Shown piece by piece: positions 1 to 6,432 of a DNA stretch of 7,564 nt. Position 1 is the stretch's first letter, and each line of letters begins with the position of its first letter. The position numbers and the translations under genes were made by a program. This DNA is from Lachnoclostridium sp. UBA1308 (GTDB lineage: Bacteria; Bacillota; Clostridia; Lachnospirales; Lachnospiraceae), in assembly GCA_002307215.1 (NCBI GenBank), contig DBTU01000002.1, positions 1 to 7,564 of the forward strand, written 5' to 3'. The notes below the pieces were generated by a model, which searched no databases, was not told the DNA's origin, and saw only the letters and a program-made list of their open reading frames with translations.

Positions 1-2
1 AA

Positions 3-188
3 CTAGCTAAGGAGAGGCTGTCAACGTCTATTGTTATTCTACAAAGCGATTTATGAGATCCTAGCTACAACTCTCCGGGAAATCAGGATGCGATGGAGTT
101 TCAACTAAACGATAGAAGGACCTTTCAAAGATTCATTGGCCTTGATGATAAAGATACGGTCCCCATGTTATTGTTGCGCGATTCCTAA
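3..188 (+). pseudogene. IS5-family transposase, N-terminal remnant
   Basis: Read in the frame of position 3, this stretch gives a peptide with one internal TGA (54-56), ending at TAA 186-188. The part after the internal stop contains MEFQLNDRRTFQRFIGL (from the ATG at 93) followed by DDKDTVP. This matches the conserved N-terminal region of IS5-family (DUF772-type) transposases, where an 'xxFQxNDRxSFxxFxGL' block precedes 'VPDxxTIxxFR'. Here the text goes straight from VP to MLLLRDS, so the 'DxxTI' part appears lost or altered. The DDE catalytic domain is absent. The fragment starts at or before the window edge. What I see is a coding-like remnant with a stop and a truncated end; family assignment is from motif memory. 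It cannot make a working transposase. Confidence 0.65.
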
Positions 189-190
189 GC

Positions 191-213
191 GTTCAATTCT
201 CCCCAAGTTGAAC
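191..213. repeat. Short inverted repeat between IS5 remnant and tnpB
   Basis: GTTCAA at 191-196 pairs with TTGAAC at 208-213 around an 11-base loop. One G-T wobble and one further A-T pair can extend the stem inward. It lies just after the IS5-like stop, near the inferred left end of the IS66 element. It may be part of the IS end or chance; there is no U-tract to make it a terminator. Confidence 0.3.
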
Positions 214-254
214 TAATTGAAGGGAAGCCCGACCATGAAGCCATAGGAGGCACT

Positions 255-599
255 ATGGTCATCGCCAGGGACAAGAGGATATTCGTTCGGCTTGGGTTCA
301 CTGATATGCGGAAGCAGATCAATGGATTGTGCGCCATTATCCAAGAGCTCAGATCGGAAGGCCCCTTCGACGGCAGCTATTACGTCTTCTGCGGCAAGAC
401 TCGGCGTGTCGTCAAGATTCTGTATTGGGACGCGAATGGATTCTGCCTCTGGCAGAAGCGACTCGAGCTGGATTCCTTTCCATGGCCGGAGGCGGGCGAT
501 GATCTGGACGAGATGACCAGGCAGAATATCCGGCTGCTCTTGCGCGGGATAGACGTTTGGAGCGAGCACAAACGCGTCGATTACGCGATCGCGGGATGA
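255..599 (+). CDS. tnpB: IS66 family accessory protein TnpB (Orf2)
   Basis: This 114-residue protein matches the IS66 TnpB (Orf2) family in length and sequence. It has TDMRKQINGL at residues 16-25, the family's DxRKxxxGL block. The hallmark KILYWDANGFCLWQKRLE follows at residues 54-71, then FPWP at 75-78. TnpB is a small accessory protein encoded upstream of the tnpC transposase and needed for transposition of well-studied IS66 members; its biochemical role is not settled. The ATG at 255 is supported by AGGAGG at 245-250, four bases upstream. The frame is intact with no frameshift, unlike the neighbouring tnpC. It is more G+C-rich than the downstream sugar genes. It probably has no function here, since the rest of the element is broken. 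Confidence 0.93.
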   Translation: MVIARDKRIFVRLGFTDMRKQINGLCAIIQELRSEGPFDGSYYVFCGKTRRVVKILYWDANGFCLWQKRLELDSFPWPEAGDDLDEMTRQNIRLLLRGIDVWSEHKRVDYAIAG

Positions 600-624
600 T
601 TTTGAATTTATCTTCCGCGATCGC
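585..624. repeat. 10-bp perfect inverted repeat over the tnpB stop
   Basis: GCGATCGCGG at 585-594 is the exact reverse complement of CCGCGATCGC at 615-624. A G-T wobble (595/614) adds one more step, leaving a loop of about 18 bases. The left arm lies in the last codons of tnpB and the right arm just before the tnpC start at 642. Each arm contains the 8-base palindrome GCGATCGC. In RNA this would be a strong hairpin between the two genes. No T-run follows, so it does not look like an intrinsic terminator. Confidence 0.75.
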
Positions 625-641
625 CATGGTAGAATTTCGCT

Positions 642-800
642 ATGGCAAGCACGATCGAGGATCTCCCTAACGATATAGAAGCCTCAAGGCGATGCTCATC
701 GCGCGCGATCGGACCATCGAGGAAATATCGAAGAAGCTCAGCTGGGCCGAGGAAAAGTACCGGGCGATGGAGATGAGGTACTTCGGCCGCAAGAGCCCAG
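642..800 (+). pseudogene. tnpC: IS66 transposase TnpC, frameshifted and truncated N-terminus
   Basis: From the ATG at 642 the reading is MASTIEDLPNDIEA, a typical IS66 TnpC opening. At about 682-684 the frame must shift by one base: restoring one missing C in GAAGCCTCAAGG (678-689) would join it to the frame of the ATG at 692. That frame reads MLIARDRTIEEISKKLSWAE and then EKYRAMEMRYFGRKSP up to about 799. The combined peptide is the helical, coiled-coil-like N-terminus that precedes the zinc-finger and DDE parts of IS66 transposases. After FGRKSP the reading no longer resembles the family. The full protein is usually around 500 residues, so only roughly the first tenth remains. The open frame from 692 carries on to 1030, but its later part is a shadow of the flippase gene. 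Confidence 0.85.
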
Positions 801-845
801 TTGCGAAATTAAACGTCCAGAAAAGGAATAAGAGAAACAAGCTAA

Positions 846-2285
846 ATGGAACCTATACAGAAGAAGAGCATAATAAATTCCTTAGCATGGAAACTTCTGG
901 AACGGGGTGGCGTACAGGGAATACAGTTTATCCTCGCTATTATTTTGGCGAGACTTCTATCCCCGAAGGAATATGGAACAATCTCACTAATTACAATATT
1001 TATTGCTTTAGCGACTGTCTTTGTTCATAGTGGGCTTAATACATCTTTAATTCAGAAAAAAGATGCCGATGAAATAGACTTTTCGTCAGTATTCTATCTT
1101 TCACTTCTTATCGCAGCTTTATTATACTTAGTCCTATTTTTTTGTGCCCCCACGATTTCTCTCTTTTACAATACTCCTGTTCTCGTGCCTATAATCCGAG
1201 TCCTCTCCATAACTCTTTTTTTGGGAGCGGTAAACAGCGTTCAAATGGCTATGGTTTCTCGAACGATGGAATTCAAACGCTACTTTTTTAGTAGCCTTGG
1301 CGGAGTTCTTGGATCAGGGGTTATTGGGGTTATCCTTGCATATAAAGGCTTTGGGGTCTGGGCTCTAGTTGCTCAGCAGTTGATAAGCAATATCATCATA
1401 ACTGTTATACTCTGGTTCACGATCAAATGGCGTCCAATATTAGCTTTCTCTCTCGAGAGAGTAGGTAGGCTTTTCTCGTTCGGATGGAAACTTCTTGCGT
1501 CCGGGCTTCTCAATACATTTTTTACAAATATCTACGGCCTTGTAATAGGCAAGTTCTATGATACCGTGAGCCTTGGATATTTCAACCGAGGCCAACAATT
1601 TCCCGCAGTAATAGGATCTAACATAGACGGATCGATTCAGAGCGTTATGCTCCCAGCGCTTGCTTCTCGACAGAATGACATTGTCTCGGTCAAGCGCCTA
1701 ATGCGACGCTCAATGAAAAGCAGTTCGTGTATCCTTATGCCACTTATGGTTGGGCTCGCTGCCGTGGCAAAGCCCATGGTGTCAGTCCTGTTGACGGATA
1801 AGTGGCTACCATGCGTACCATTTCTACAATTAGCTTGTATTAGTTATGCGCTTTATCCGATTCATACCGCGAATCTCACGGCAATCAATGCTGTAGGTAG
1901 GAGTGATATTTTTCTCAAGTTGGAGATCATTAAAAAAACAATGGTTGTAGTAATTCTTTGCGCAACCTTACACCACGGAATCTATGCGATGGCCATAGGC
2001 CAGATGGTCAGTGGAGTAATCGCCACATTTGTCAATGCTTTTCCTAATAAAAGGCTACTAAGCTACTCATATGCGGAGCAAATTGGCGATCTTCTGCCAC
2101 CGGTAATTTTATCCATACTGATGGGAGCCTGCGTTTACCTGTTCGGGTTGCTATCAATACCCGACATGGTTAAGCTATTATTACAGATAGTATTTGGCGC
2201 TATGATTTATATAGGCATTTCAGCCATTTTCAGAATGGAAAGCTATATGTATTTGTTGAACGCTATGAAAGGAATGAAGGAATGA
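846..2285 (+). CDS. wzx: Wzx-type polysaccharide flippase (MOP superfamily)
   Basis: This 479-residue, highly hydrophobic protein should be an inner-membrane exporter that flips lipid-linked sugar repeat units to the periplasm. The N-terminus carries the pattern of the RfbX/WzxC-like polysaccharide transporters (COG2244, Polysacc_synt family): WKLLERGGVQGIQFIL at residues 15-30, LARLLSPKEYG at 34-44, GLNTSLIQKKD at 63-73 and RTMEFKRYF at 139-147. Hydrophobic segments recur along the whole chain, consistent with about 12-14 transmembrane helices; the length is normal for the family. The ATG at 846 agrees with the family N-terminus, although the ribosome site is weak (AAGGA at 823-827 is far, AGAG at 831-834 is nearer). 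The stop overlaps the next gene's start as ATGA. The gene begins only about 45 bases after IS66 debris, so its promoter may lie in or beyond the IS. wzx is a functional label here; substrate specificity cannot be read from the sequence. Confidence 0.9.
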   Translation: MEPIQKKSIINSLAWKLLERGGVQGIQFILAIILARLLSPKEYGTISLITIFIALATVFVHSGLNTSLIQKKDADEIDFSSVFYLSLLIAALLYLVLFFCAPTISLFYNTPVLVPIIRVLSITLFLGAVNSVQMAMVSRTMEFKRYFFSSLGGVLGSGVIGVILAYKGFGVWALVAQQLISNIIITVILWFTIKWRPILAFSLERVGRLFSFGWKLLASGLLNTFFTNIYGLVIGKFYDTVSLGYFNRGQQFPAVIGSNIDGSIQSVMLPALASRQNDIVSVKRLMRRSMKSSSCILMPLMVGLAAVAKPMVSVLLTDKWLPCVPFLQLACISYALYPIHTANLTAINAVGRSDIFLKLEIIKKTMVVVILCATLHHGIYAMAIGQMVSGVIATFVNAFPNKRLLSYSYAEQIGDLLPPVILSILMGACVYLFGLLSIPDMVKLLLQIVFGAMIYIGISAIFRMESYMYLLNAMKGMKE

Positions 2286-3391
2286 GCGACAAACCGATTA
2301 TGGTGACTTCACCCTTATTACCGCCACTTGAAGAGTTTATTCCCTACCTGGAGGATATTTGGAAAAAAAAACGGCTAACAAATAACGGCGAATACCATCA
2401 GAGATTGGAGAAAGCCCTTTGTGAATACTTAGATGTCCTTCATCTTAGCTTGTTCACCAATGGCACGCTCCCTCTTATTACCGCGCTTCAATCCCTAAGG
2501 ATTACTGGCGAGGTCATTACTACGCCCTATAGCTTCGTTGCCACGACACACGCTTTGTGGTGGAATGGTATAAAGCCGGTCTTCGTTGATGTAGATCCCC
2601 TGACAGGCAACATTGATCCGGACAAGATTGAAGCTGCTATTACGACCAAGACATCGGCGATCTTGCCCGTGCATGTTTATGGAAATCCCTGCGATGTTGG
2701 AAAAGTAATGAAGATTGCAGATACCTATGGCTTAAAAGTAATATATGATGCCGCTCATGCGTTCGGTGTACAGATCAATGGAAGGTCTATTCTTGAATAT
2801 GGAGACATGTCAACCCTGAGCTTCCATGCGACGAAGGTGTATAATACGATAGAGGGCGGCGCTCTTATCTGCCATTCGGCGGAAGATAAGCAGAGAATTG
2901 ATCACCTAAAGAACTTCGGGTTTGTCGATGAAATCACGGTCGTAGCCCCAGGCATTAACTCGAAAATGGACGAGATACGCGCAGCATATGGATTGTTGAA
3001 TCTAAAAAAGGTTGATGATGCCATCGCGTCACGGCAGGGGACTGCCCGAAGATATCGAGAGGGGCTCCGTGACGTCCCTGGGATCCGATATATCGATGAG
3101 ATAGAACACGTTAGGCATAATTATTCTTATTTCCCTATATTTGTGGATAGCAATGAATATGGCATAAGTCGCGACGATCTTTATTCGAGACTCAAGGAGA
3201 AAAATATATATGGGAGGCGCTATTTCTATCCGCTCATTAGTACCTTCTCGCCATACCGAAGCCTCGAGTCGGCTGCCCCAGATAAGCTCCCCATGGCCAA
3301 CAAGCTAGCAGACTCTGTGATATGTCTTCCCATGTCAGCTGGCCTTAGCGATGAAGACGTAGAGAGAGTCATCGAAGGTGTGAAGAGGTGA
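2282..3391 (+). CDS. DegT/DnrJ/EryC1/StrS aminotransferase, VioA-like
   Basis: This is a 369-residue PLP-dependent sugar aminotransferase of normal length. Family landmarks are visible: LTNNGEYHQRLEKAL at residues 32-46, FTNGTLPL at 58-65, TTPYSFVAT at 80-88, VHVYGNPCDV at 130-139, Asp156 in YDAAHAFG (contacts the PLP ring nitrogen in this fold), and SFHATKVYNTIEGG at 180-193 with Lys185 as the Schiff-base lysine. GINSKMDEIRAA at 224-235 matches the conserved GxNxxMxExxAA segment. Such enzymes aminate 4-keto (or 3-keto) 6-deoxyhexoses bound to dTDP or UDP in the cytoplasm. The overall wording recalls VioA, which makes dTDP-4-amino-4,6-dideoxyglucose, but substrate choice is inference. It starts inside the flippase stop (ATGA) and ends inside the WbqC start (GTGA), implying coupled translation. 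A run of nine A lies at codons 28-30. Confidence 0.92.
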   Translation: MSDKPIMVTSPLLPPLEEFIPYLEDIWKKKRLTNNGEYHQRLEKALCEYLDVLHLSLFTNGTLPLITALQSLRITGEVITTPYSFVATTHALWWNGIKPVFVDVDPLTGNIDPDKIEAAITTKTSAILPVHVYGNPCDVGKVMKIADTYGLKVIYDAAHAFGVQINGRSILEYGDMSTLSFHATKVYNTIEGGALICHSAEDKQRIDHLKNFGFVDEITVVAPGINSKMDEIRAAYGLLNLKKVDDAIASRQGTARRYREGLRDVPGIRYIDEIEHVRHNYSYFPIFVDSNEYGISRDDLYSRLKEKNIYGRRYFYPLISTFSPYRSLESAAPDKLPMANKLADSVICLPMSAGLSDEDVERVIEGVKR

Positions 3392-4077
3392 AACTCGGGA
3401 TAATGCAGCCATATTTCCTTCCATACATAGGATATTGGCAACTCATGAAGGCCGTCGATAAGTATGTAGTTTACGATGATGTTACGTATATCAAGGGCGG
3501 ATGGATAAATCGAAATAATCTCCTCATATCGGGAGAAAAGAAACTATTTACAATATCTTTATTTGGCGCTAGTTCCTATAAGTTGATTAACGAAATAGAG
3601 ATTGGGGATGATTTTACAAGGCTGATGAAGACGATACAGACCAATTACGCGAAAGCCTCCTATTTTCAGCAGGTCAAGGCGCTCGTCGAGGAGATGATCT
3701 GTTTCGAGTCACGGAATCTATCAAGATTCATATCAAATAGTTTTAAAGTAATCCTTGATTACCTTGGAATAAAGACGGAATTGCTGATTTCATCCTCGTT
3801 GAATCTCGGTAGTGGTCTTAGGGGCAAGGATAGGGTGATAAGCATCTGTGAGACTCTTGGAGCCACCGAGTATTATAACGCGATCGGCGGGCAGTCGCTT
3901 TACGATAAAGAGGAGTTCGCTTCTCATAGAATCATTCTCCATTTCCTGAAGACAAATATCGCTAGTTATGATCAAGGAGTAAGCGAATTTGTGCCTGGGT
4001 TATCATTACTTGACGTCCTTATGTTCAATTCCCCCGAGCGTGTTAATGAAATGTTAACAGACTATGAACTAATCTAG
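3388..4077 (+). CDS. wbqC: WbqC family protein
   Basis: This 229-residue protein is a clear WbqC-like family member (PF08889). The diagnostic N-terminus is present: IMQPYFLPYIGYWQL at residues 5-19 and YDDVTYIKGGWINRN at 29-43. The body contains a YYNAIGGQSLYDKEEF segment, also typical, and the length is normal. Members occur in O-antigen clusters; biochemical function is not firmly established, and a glycine (aminoacyl) transferase role onto amino sugars has been proposed. No signal peptide or membrane segment is seen, so it is likely cytoplasmic. The start is GTG at 3388, overlapping the aminotransferase stop as GTGA. GAAGG at 3374-3378 lies nine bases upstream, and starting here keeps the conserved MKLGIMQPYF opening. 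Tight coupling to an aminotransferase supports action on that enzyme's amino sugar, as inference. Confidence 0.92.
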   Translation: MKLGIMQPYFLPYIGYWQLMKAVDKYVVYDDVTYIKGGWINRNNLLISGEKKLFTISLFGASSYKLINEIEIGDDFTRLMKTIQTNYAKASYFQQVKALVEEMICFESRNLSRFISNSFKVILDYLGIKTELLISSSLNLGSGLRGKDRVISICETLGATEYYNAIGGQSLYDKEEFASHRIILHFLKTNIASYDQGVSEFVPGLSLLDVLMFNSPERVNEMLTDYELI

Positions 4078-4223
4078 CAAGTAAGGTTATACGGGCTGAA
4101 TAAGCTGGAAAATAAATTAGAAGTAAATATCACAATCGGTCTCTTTTAGCTAATGGCGATGTGATGGCGTAGTTAGTAATTTATAAATAGTAATACTTAT
4201 TTTACCCATTGCAAGGAGTGTTT
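4078..4223. other. Intergenic gap at composition change
   Basis: This is a 146-base non-coding stretch between the tightly packed wzx-wbqC unit and the AT-rich SDR gene. In frame with the WbqC stop, codons stay open for 23 more residues (4078-4149), but they follow a normal-looking WbqC C-terminus (DYELI), so this is probably chance or debris. An AT-rich tract (4171-4203) includes TATAAA at 4182-4187, a possible -10, but the best-spaced -35 (4159-4164, three of six matches) is poor. No terminator hairpin is evident. Confidence 0.4.
4213..4218 (+). promoter_or_regulatory. Ribosome binding site setting the SDR start
   Basis: AAGGAG lies five bases before the ATG at 4224. An in-frame TTG at 4209 overlaps this site and is not a sensible start, so translation begins at 4224 with MKKIVLFGATG. 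Confidence 0.8.
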
Positions 4224-5225
4224 ATGAAGAAGATTGTATTGTTTGGTGCAACCGGTACACTTGGTGCTTATACTGCTATTGATTTGAAAGAGAATGGGTA
4301 TGATGTTTTTGCTATTGGTAAAAGAAGGTCAGATAATAGTTTTTTCCATAATAATAATATTGAATATTTATCGTTGGATATTGTTGATGATGAAGGACTA
4401 AAAAAATTGCCTACAAATGTTGATTCTATTATTCATTTTGCGGGAACTATGCCTGCTCATATGGATGGTTATATGCCAAAGGATTATCTAAGATCAATAA
4501 TTTTAGGAACGTATAACATCCTTGAATATGCAAACAGAATTGGTTGCAAAAGACTGGTATTTAGCCAATCAATCGCAGATATATTGTATTTATTTGGTAC
4601 TACTGAACCAATCCTTCCAGATGTAGAGAGAAGAAATCCGGAAGTAGGTGATCATAGTATGTACTCTATATCAAAAAATGCTGCCGTAAATATGATAGAA
4701 CACTATTACTATCAATATGGGATTAAACGGTTTATTCTTAGACTACCAACAATATATGCCTATCATCCAAATCCTTTTTATTATGTCAATGGAATAAAAA
4801 AGTGGATGGGATTTAGGTTGATAATGGATAAGGCGATGAAGGGTGAGCCTATTGAGATATGGGGTGACCCAAAGTCATCAAAGGAAATTGTATATGTTAA
4901 GGATTTTACGCAAATTGTTCAAAGATCTATTGAAGCAGAATGTGACGGAGGCCTTTATAATGTGGGGAGGGGAGTTGGCGTTAGTATGGAAGAACAGGTT
5001 AGGGGGATCGTCGATGTTTTCTCTCCTACCAGGAAAAAATCAGTAATTTCTTATAATGTAGAAAAACCTAGTTCGCCACAATTCGTTCTTGATATTAAAA
5101 AGACTCAAGGAGATCTCGGTTATATTCCTAAGTTTAATTATAGGGAGTACCTTATTGACTATAAAAAGGAAAAGGAAAAACAGTTTTTCCAAGGATTATG
5201 GGGAACTGAGGATAATTATTATTAA
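4224..5225 (+). CDS. NAD(P)-dependent sugar epimerase/dehydratase (extended SDR)
   Basis: Numbered from ATG 4224, this is a 333-residue extended short-chain dehydrogenase/reductase. The Rossmann dinucleotide site GATGTLG is at residues 8-14, right after the first beta strand KKIVLF. LDIVD at 51-55 is the usual adenine-contacting position. Ser114/Ser116 lie in LVFSQS. The catalytic pair is Tyr147 and Lys151 (YSISK). The substrate-binding half carries LRLPTIYAYHP, GEPIEIWGDP, EIVYVKDF (221-228) and YNVGRG. Such enzymes epimerise, dehydrate or reduce nucleotide-activated sugars in the cytoplasm. I cannot say which reaction; the glycine motif is not the GGxGxxG form most typical of GalE. A TTG 15 bases upstream is in frame but overlaps the ribosome site. 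The gene is markedly more AT-rich than the preceding three and is preceded by a 146-base gap, suggesting separate acquisition. Confidence 0.88.
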   Translation: MKKIVLFGATGTLGAYTAIDLKENGYDVFAIGKRRSDNSFFHNNNIEYLSLDIVDDEGLKKLPTNVDSIIHFAGTMPAHMDGYMPKDYLRSIILGTYNILEYANRIGCKRLVFSQSIADILYLFGTTEPILPDVERRNPEVGDHSMYSISKNAAVNMIEHYYYQYGIKRFILRLPTIYAYHPNPFYYVNGIKKWMGFRLIMDKAMKGEPIEIWGDPKSSKEIVYVKDFTQIVQRSIEAECDGGLYNVGRGVGVSMEEQVRGIVDVFSPTRKKSVISYNVEKPSSPQFVLDIKKTQGDLGYIPKFNYREYLIDYKKEKEKQFFQGLWGTEDNYY

Positions 5226-5238
5226 TGATGAGTAAAAC

Positions 5239-5444
5239 ATGGTAAGCGTTCAGAATAATGAGATGGATTATGTATTAAATGAAAGGATAGTGGTAGATAT
5301 CCCGATCTGACCTTTGTGATTGCTCGTGCTGACAAGGCGCGCTCATGGGGTGAAATTACTAAAACCTTCGTTAGTAAGGTGACATCAAAATTCATAAAGT
5401 CCCCTATTTATAGGCATCTCCAATGGGTCTTGCATACATACTAA
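5239..5444 (+). pseudogene. Broken gene remnant, family not recognised
   Basis: The 253-base gap between the SDR and GT2 genes holds what looks like decayed coding sequence. An ATG at 5239 opens MVSVQNNEMDYVLNERIVVD and stops at TGA 5308-5310. An overlapping second frame, open from 5283 to TAA at 5442-5444, reads GRYPDLTFVIARADKARSWG and then EITKTFVSKV, ending in HLQWVLHTY. The second piece has protein-like composition and no usable start codon, as expected of the C-terminal tail of a gene whose front is gone or frameshifted. A one-base indel near 5290-5305 could join the two pieces. I do not recognise the family. It may be a sugar-processing gene lost from the cluster; it could also be chance open frame. 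Confidence 0.4.
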
Positions 5445-5478
5445 CGCAGGTATTAGTAACACATGGAAAGGAATATAA

Positions 5479-6429
5479 ATGGCAGCCACTCCACTTGTTA
5501 GCGTTTTATGCATTACATACAATCATCGATCGTATATTGCCCAATGCCTTGATGGAATTCTTAACCAACAGACTAGATACCCTTTTGAGATTATTGTATA
5601 TGATGATGCATCGACGGATGGAACCTCGGATATCATAAGAGAATATGAGCGTAAATTCCCTGGGATTGTAAAGCCGATTCTACAATCGGAGAATCAGTAT
5701 TCCAAGGGAATCCGAACCATAATTGCATCCTTCATGCTATCTGTAGCGCAGGGAAAGTATTTGGCGATATGTGAGGGGGATGATTATTGGACTGATAGAA
5801 AGAAGCTGGAGCATCAAATAGCGCTTCTCGAAAGTGATTTGGAAATAGGAGTATGCTATTCTAGGGCGAAAAAATATAATCAAAGAAATGGCAAATTGGG
5901 CATGATTTGGGGAGGCCCCGCTACTCGGTTTACAGAGCTAATTGAAGGCAATGTTATTCCGACGCTAACAACGGTTTTTCGTAAAGAACTATATACACGG
6001 TATATTGCAGAAGTCAGGCCTCAGGACAAACAATGGGCTATGGGCGACTATCCAACATGGCTCTGGTTTGCATTAAAAAGTAAGATATTTTTTAGTAAAG
6101 AGGTAACGGCAGTTTATAGGGTCCTCGAAGAATCAATGAGTCATGCAAAAAATATCGAGCGGAAAGAGAATTTTATCAAGTCGACAAATGATATCATTAA
6201 GTACTTTTGTAATTTTACTAAAACGTATGTAGATATAAAAAAGGTGAACAATCAATTGTATTTGAACCTTGCAATTAACGCAATGTTGAATGAAAGGTAT
6301 TCTTTGGCGAATGAGTATTGCTCTTTCGTTAAGGAGGATGAAGGCAAACAGAGGGTAAAAAAAATTATTATCAAAACGACAATGCTACGAAATATTTATC
6401 GATTCTACTTGCTAAATATTCTAGGATAA
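5479..6429 (+). CDS. Family 2 glycosyltransferase
   Basis: This 316-residue GT-A fold glycosyltransferase opens with PLVSVLCITYNHRSYIAQCL at residues 5-24, the nucleotide-sugar binding start typical of GT2. YDDASTDGTSDII at 41-53 carries the conserved Asp pair binding the nucleotide, and EGDDYWTDRKKLEHQ at 99-113 holds the DXD-like metal site. MGDYPTWLW at 188-196 supplies Asp190, a candidate catalytic base in this subfamily. It should add one sugar to the lipid-linked repeat unit on the cytoplasmic face of the inner membrane. Donor and acceptor cannot be deduced. Residues from about 230 to 316 lie beyond the core domain, are basic near the end and have no recognised motif. The ATG at 5479 has AAAGGA at 5467-5472, six bases upstream. 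It is the only glycosyltransferase in the window, and its stop is four bases before the polymerase start. Confidence 0.93.
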   Translation: MAATPLVSVLCITYNHRSYIAQCLDGILNQQTRYPFEIIVYDDASTDGTSDIIREYERKFPGIVKPILQSENQYSKGIRTIIASFMLSVAQGKYLAICEGDDYWTDRKKLEHQIALLESDLEIGVCYSRAKKYNQRNGKLGMIWGGPATRFTELIEGNVIPTLTTVFRKELYTRYIAEVRPQDKQWAMGDYPTWLWFALKSKIFFSKEVTAVYRVLEESMSHAKNIERKENFIKSTNDIIKYFCNFTKTYVDIKKVNNQLYLNLAINAMLNERYSLANEYCSFVKEDEGKQRVKKIIIKTTMLRNIYRFYLLNILG

Positions 6430-6432
6430 TGC

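Larger units (their letters stand above)
186..800 (+). mobile_element. IS66-family insertion sequence remnant
   Basis: This span holds the tnpB-tnpC gene order of IS66-family elements, with an intact tnpB and only the first part of tnpC. No tnpA-like frame is recognisable between 189 and 254. The left boundary is inferred: the IS5-like reading stops at 186-188, where the text reads TAAGCG, resembling the GTAAGCG-like termini known for many IS66 elements. The right boundary is where the tnpC reading stops resembling the family, about 797-800. No right terminal repeat and no flanking target duplication are visible, so the element is incomplete and presumably cannot move by itself. It is visibly richer in G+C than the polysaccharide genes that follow. 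Confidence 0.6.

Noticed and set aside
213..569. 118-codon open frame on the minus strand
   Set aside because: It lies antisense to tnpB, which has clear family motifs and a good ribosome site; the minus-strand product matches nothing I recognise.
801..1030. Continuation of the 692 open frame beyond the tnpC homology
   Set aside because: After FGRKSP the peptide is unlike IS66 proteins and overlaps the flippase gene out of frame, so it is a chance extension.
3226..3441. Minus-strand frame across the aminotransferase/WbqC junction
   Set aside because: It is opposite two well-supported genes and has no recognised motif.
4159..4187. Promoter with -10 TATAAA at 4182-4187
   Set aside because: The spaced -35 hexamer matches only three of six positions and the region is AT-rich, so it is not called.
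4209..4223. TTG start adding five residues to the SDR protein
   Set aside because: It overlaps the ribosome site for ATG 4224 and lengthens the chain before a first beta strand that begins normally at MKKIVLF.
5423..5638. 71-codon plus-strand frame overlapping the GT2 start
   Set aside because: It runs in another frame through the conserved GT2 N-terminus and shows no family motif.
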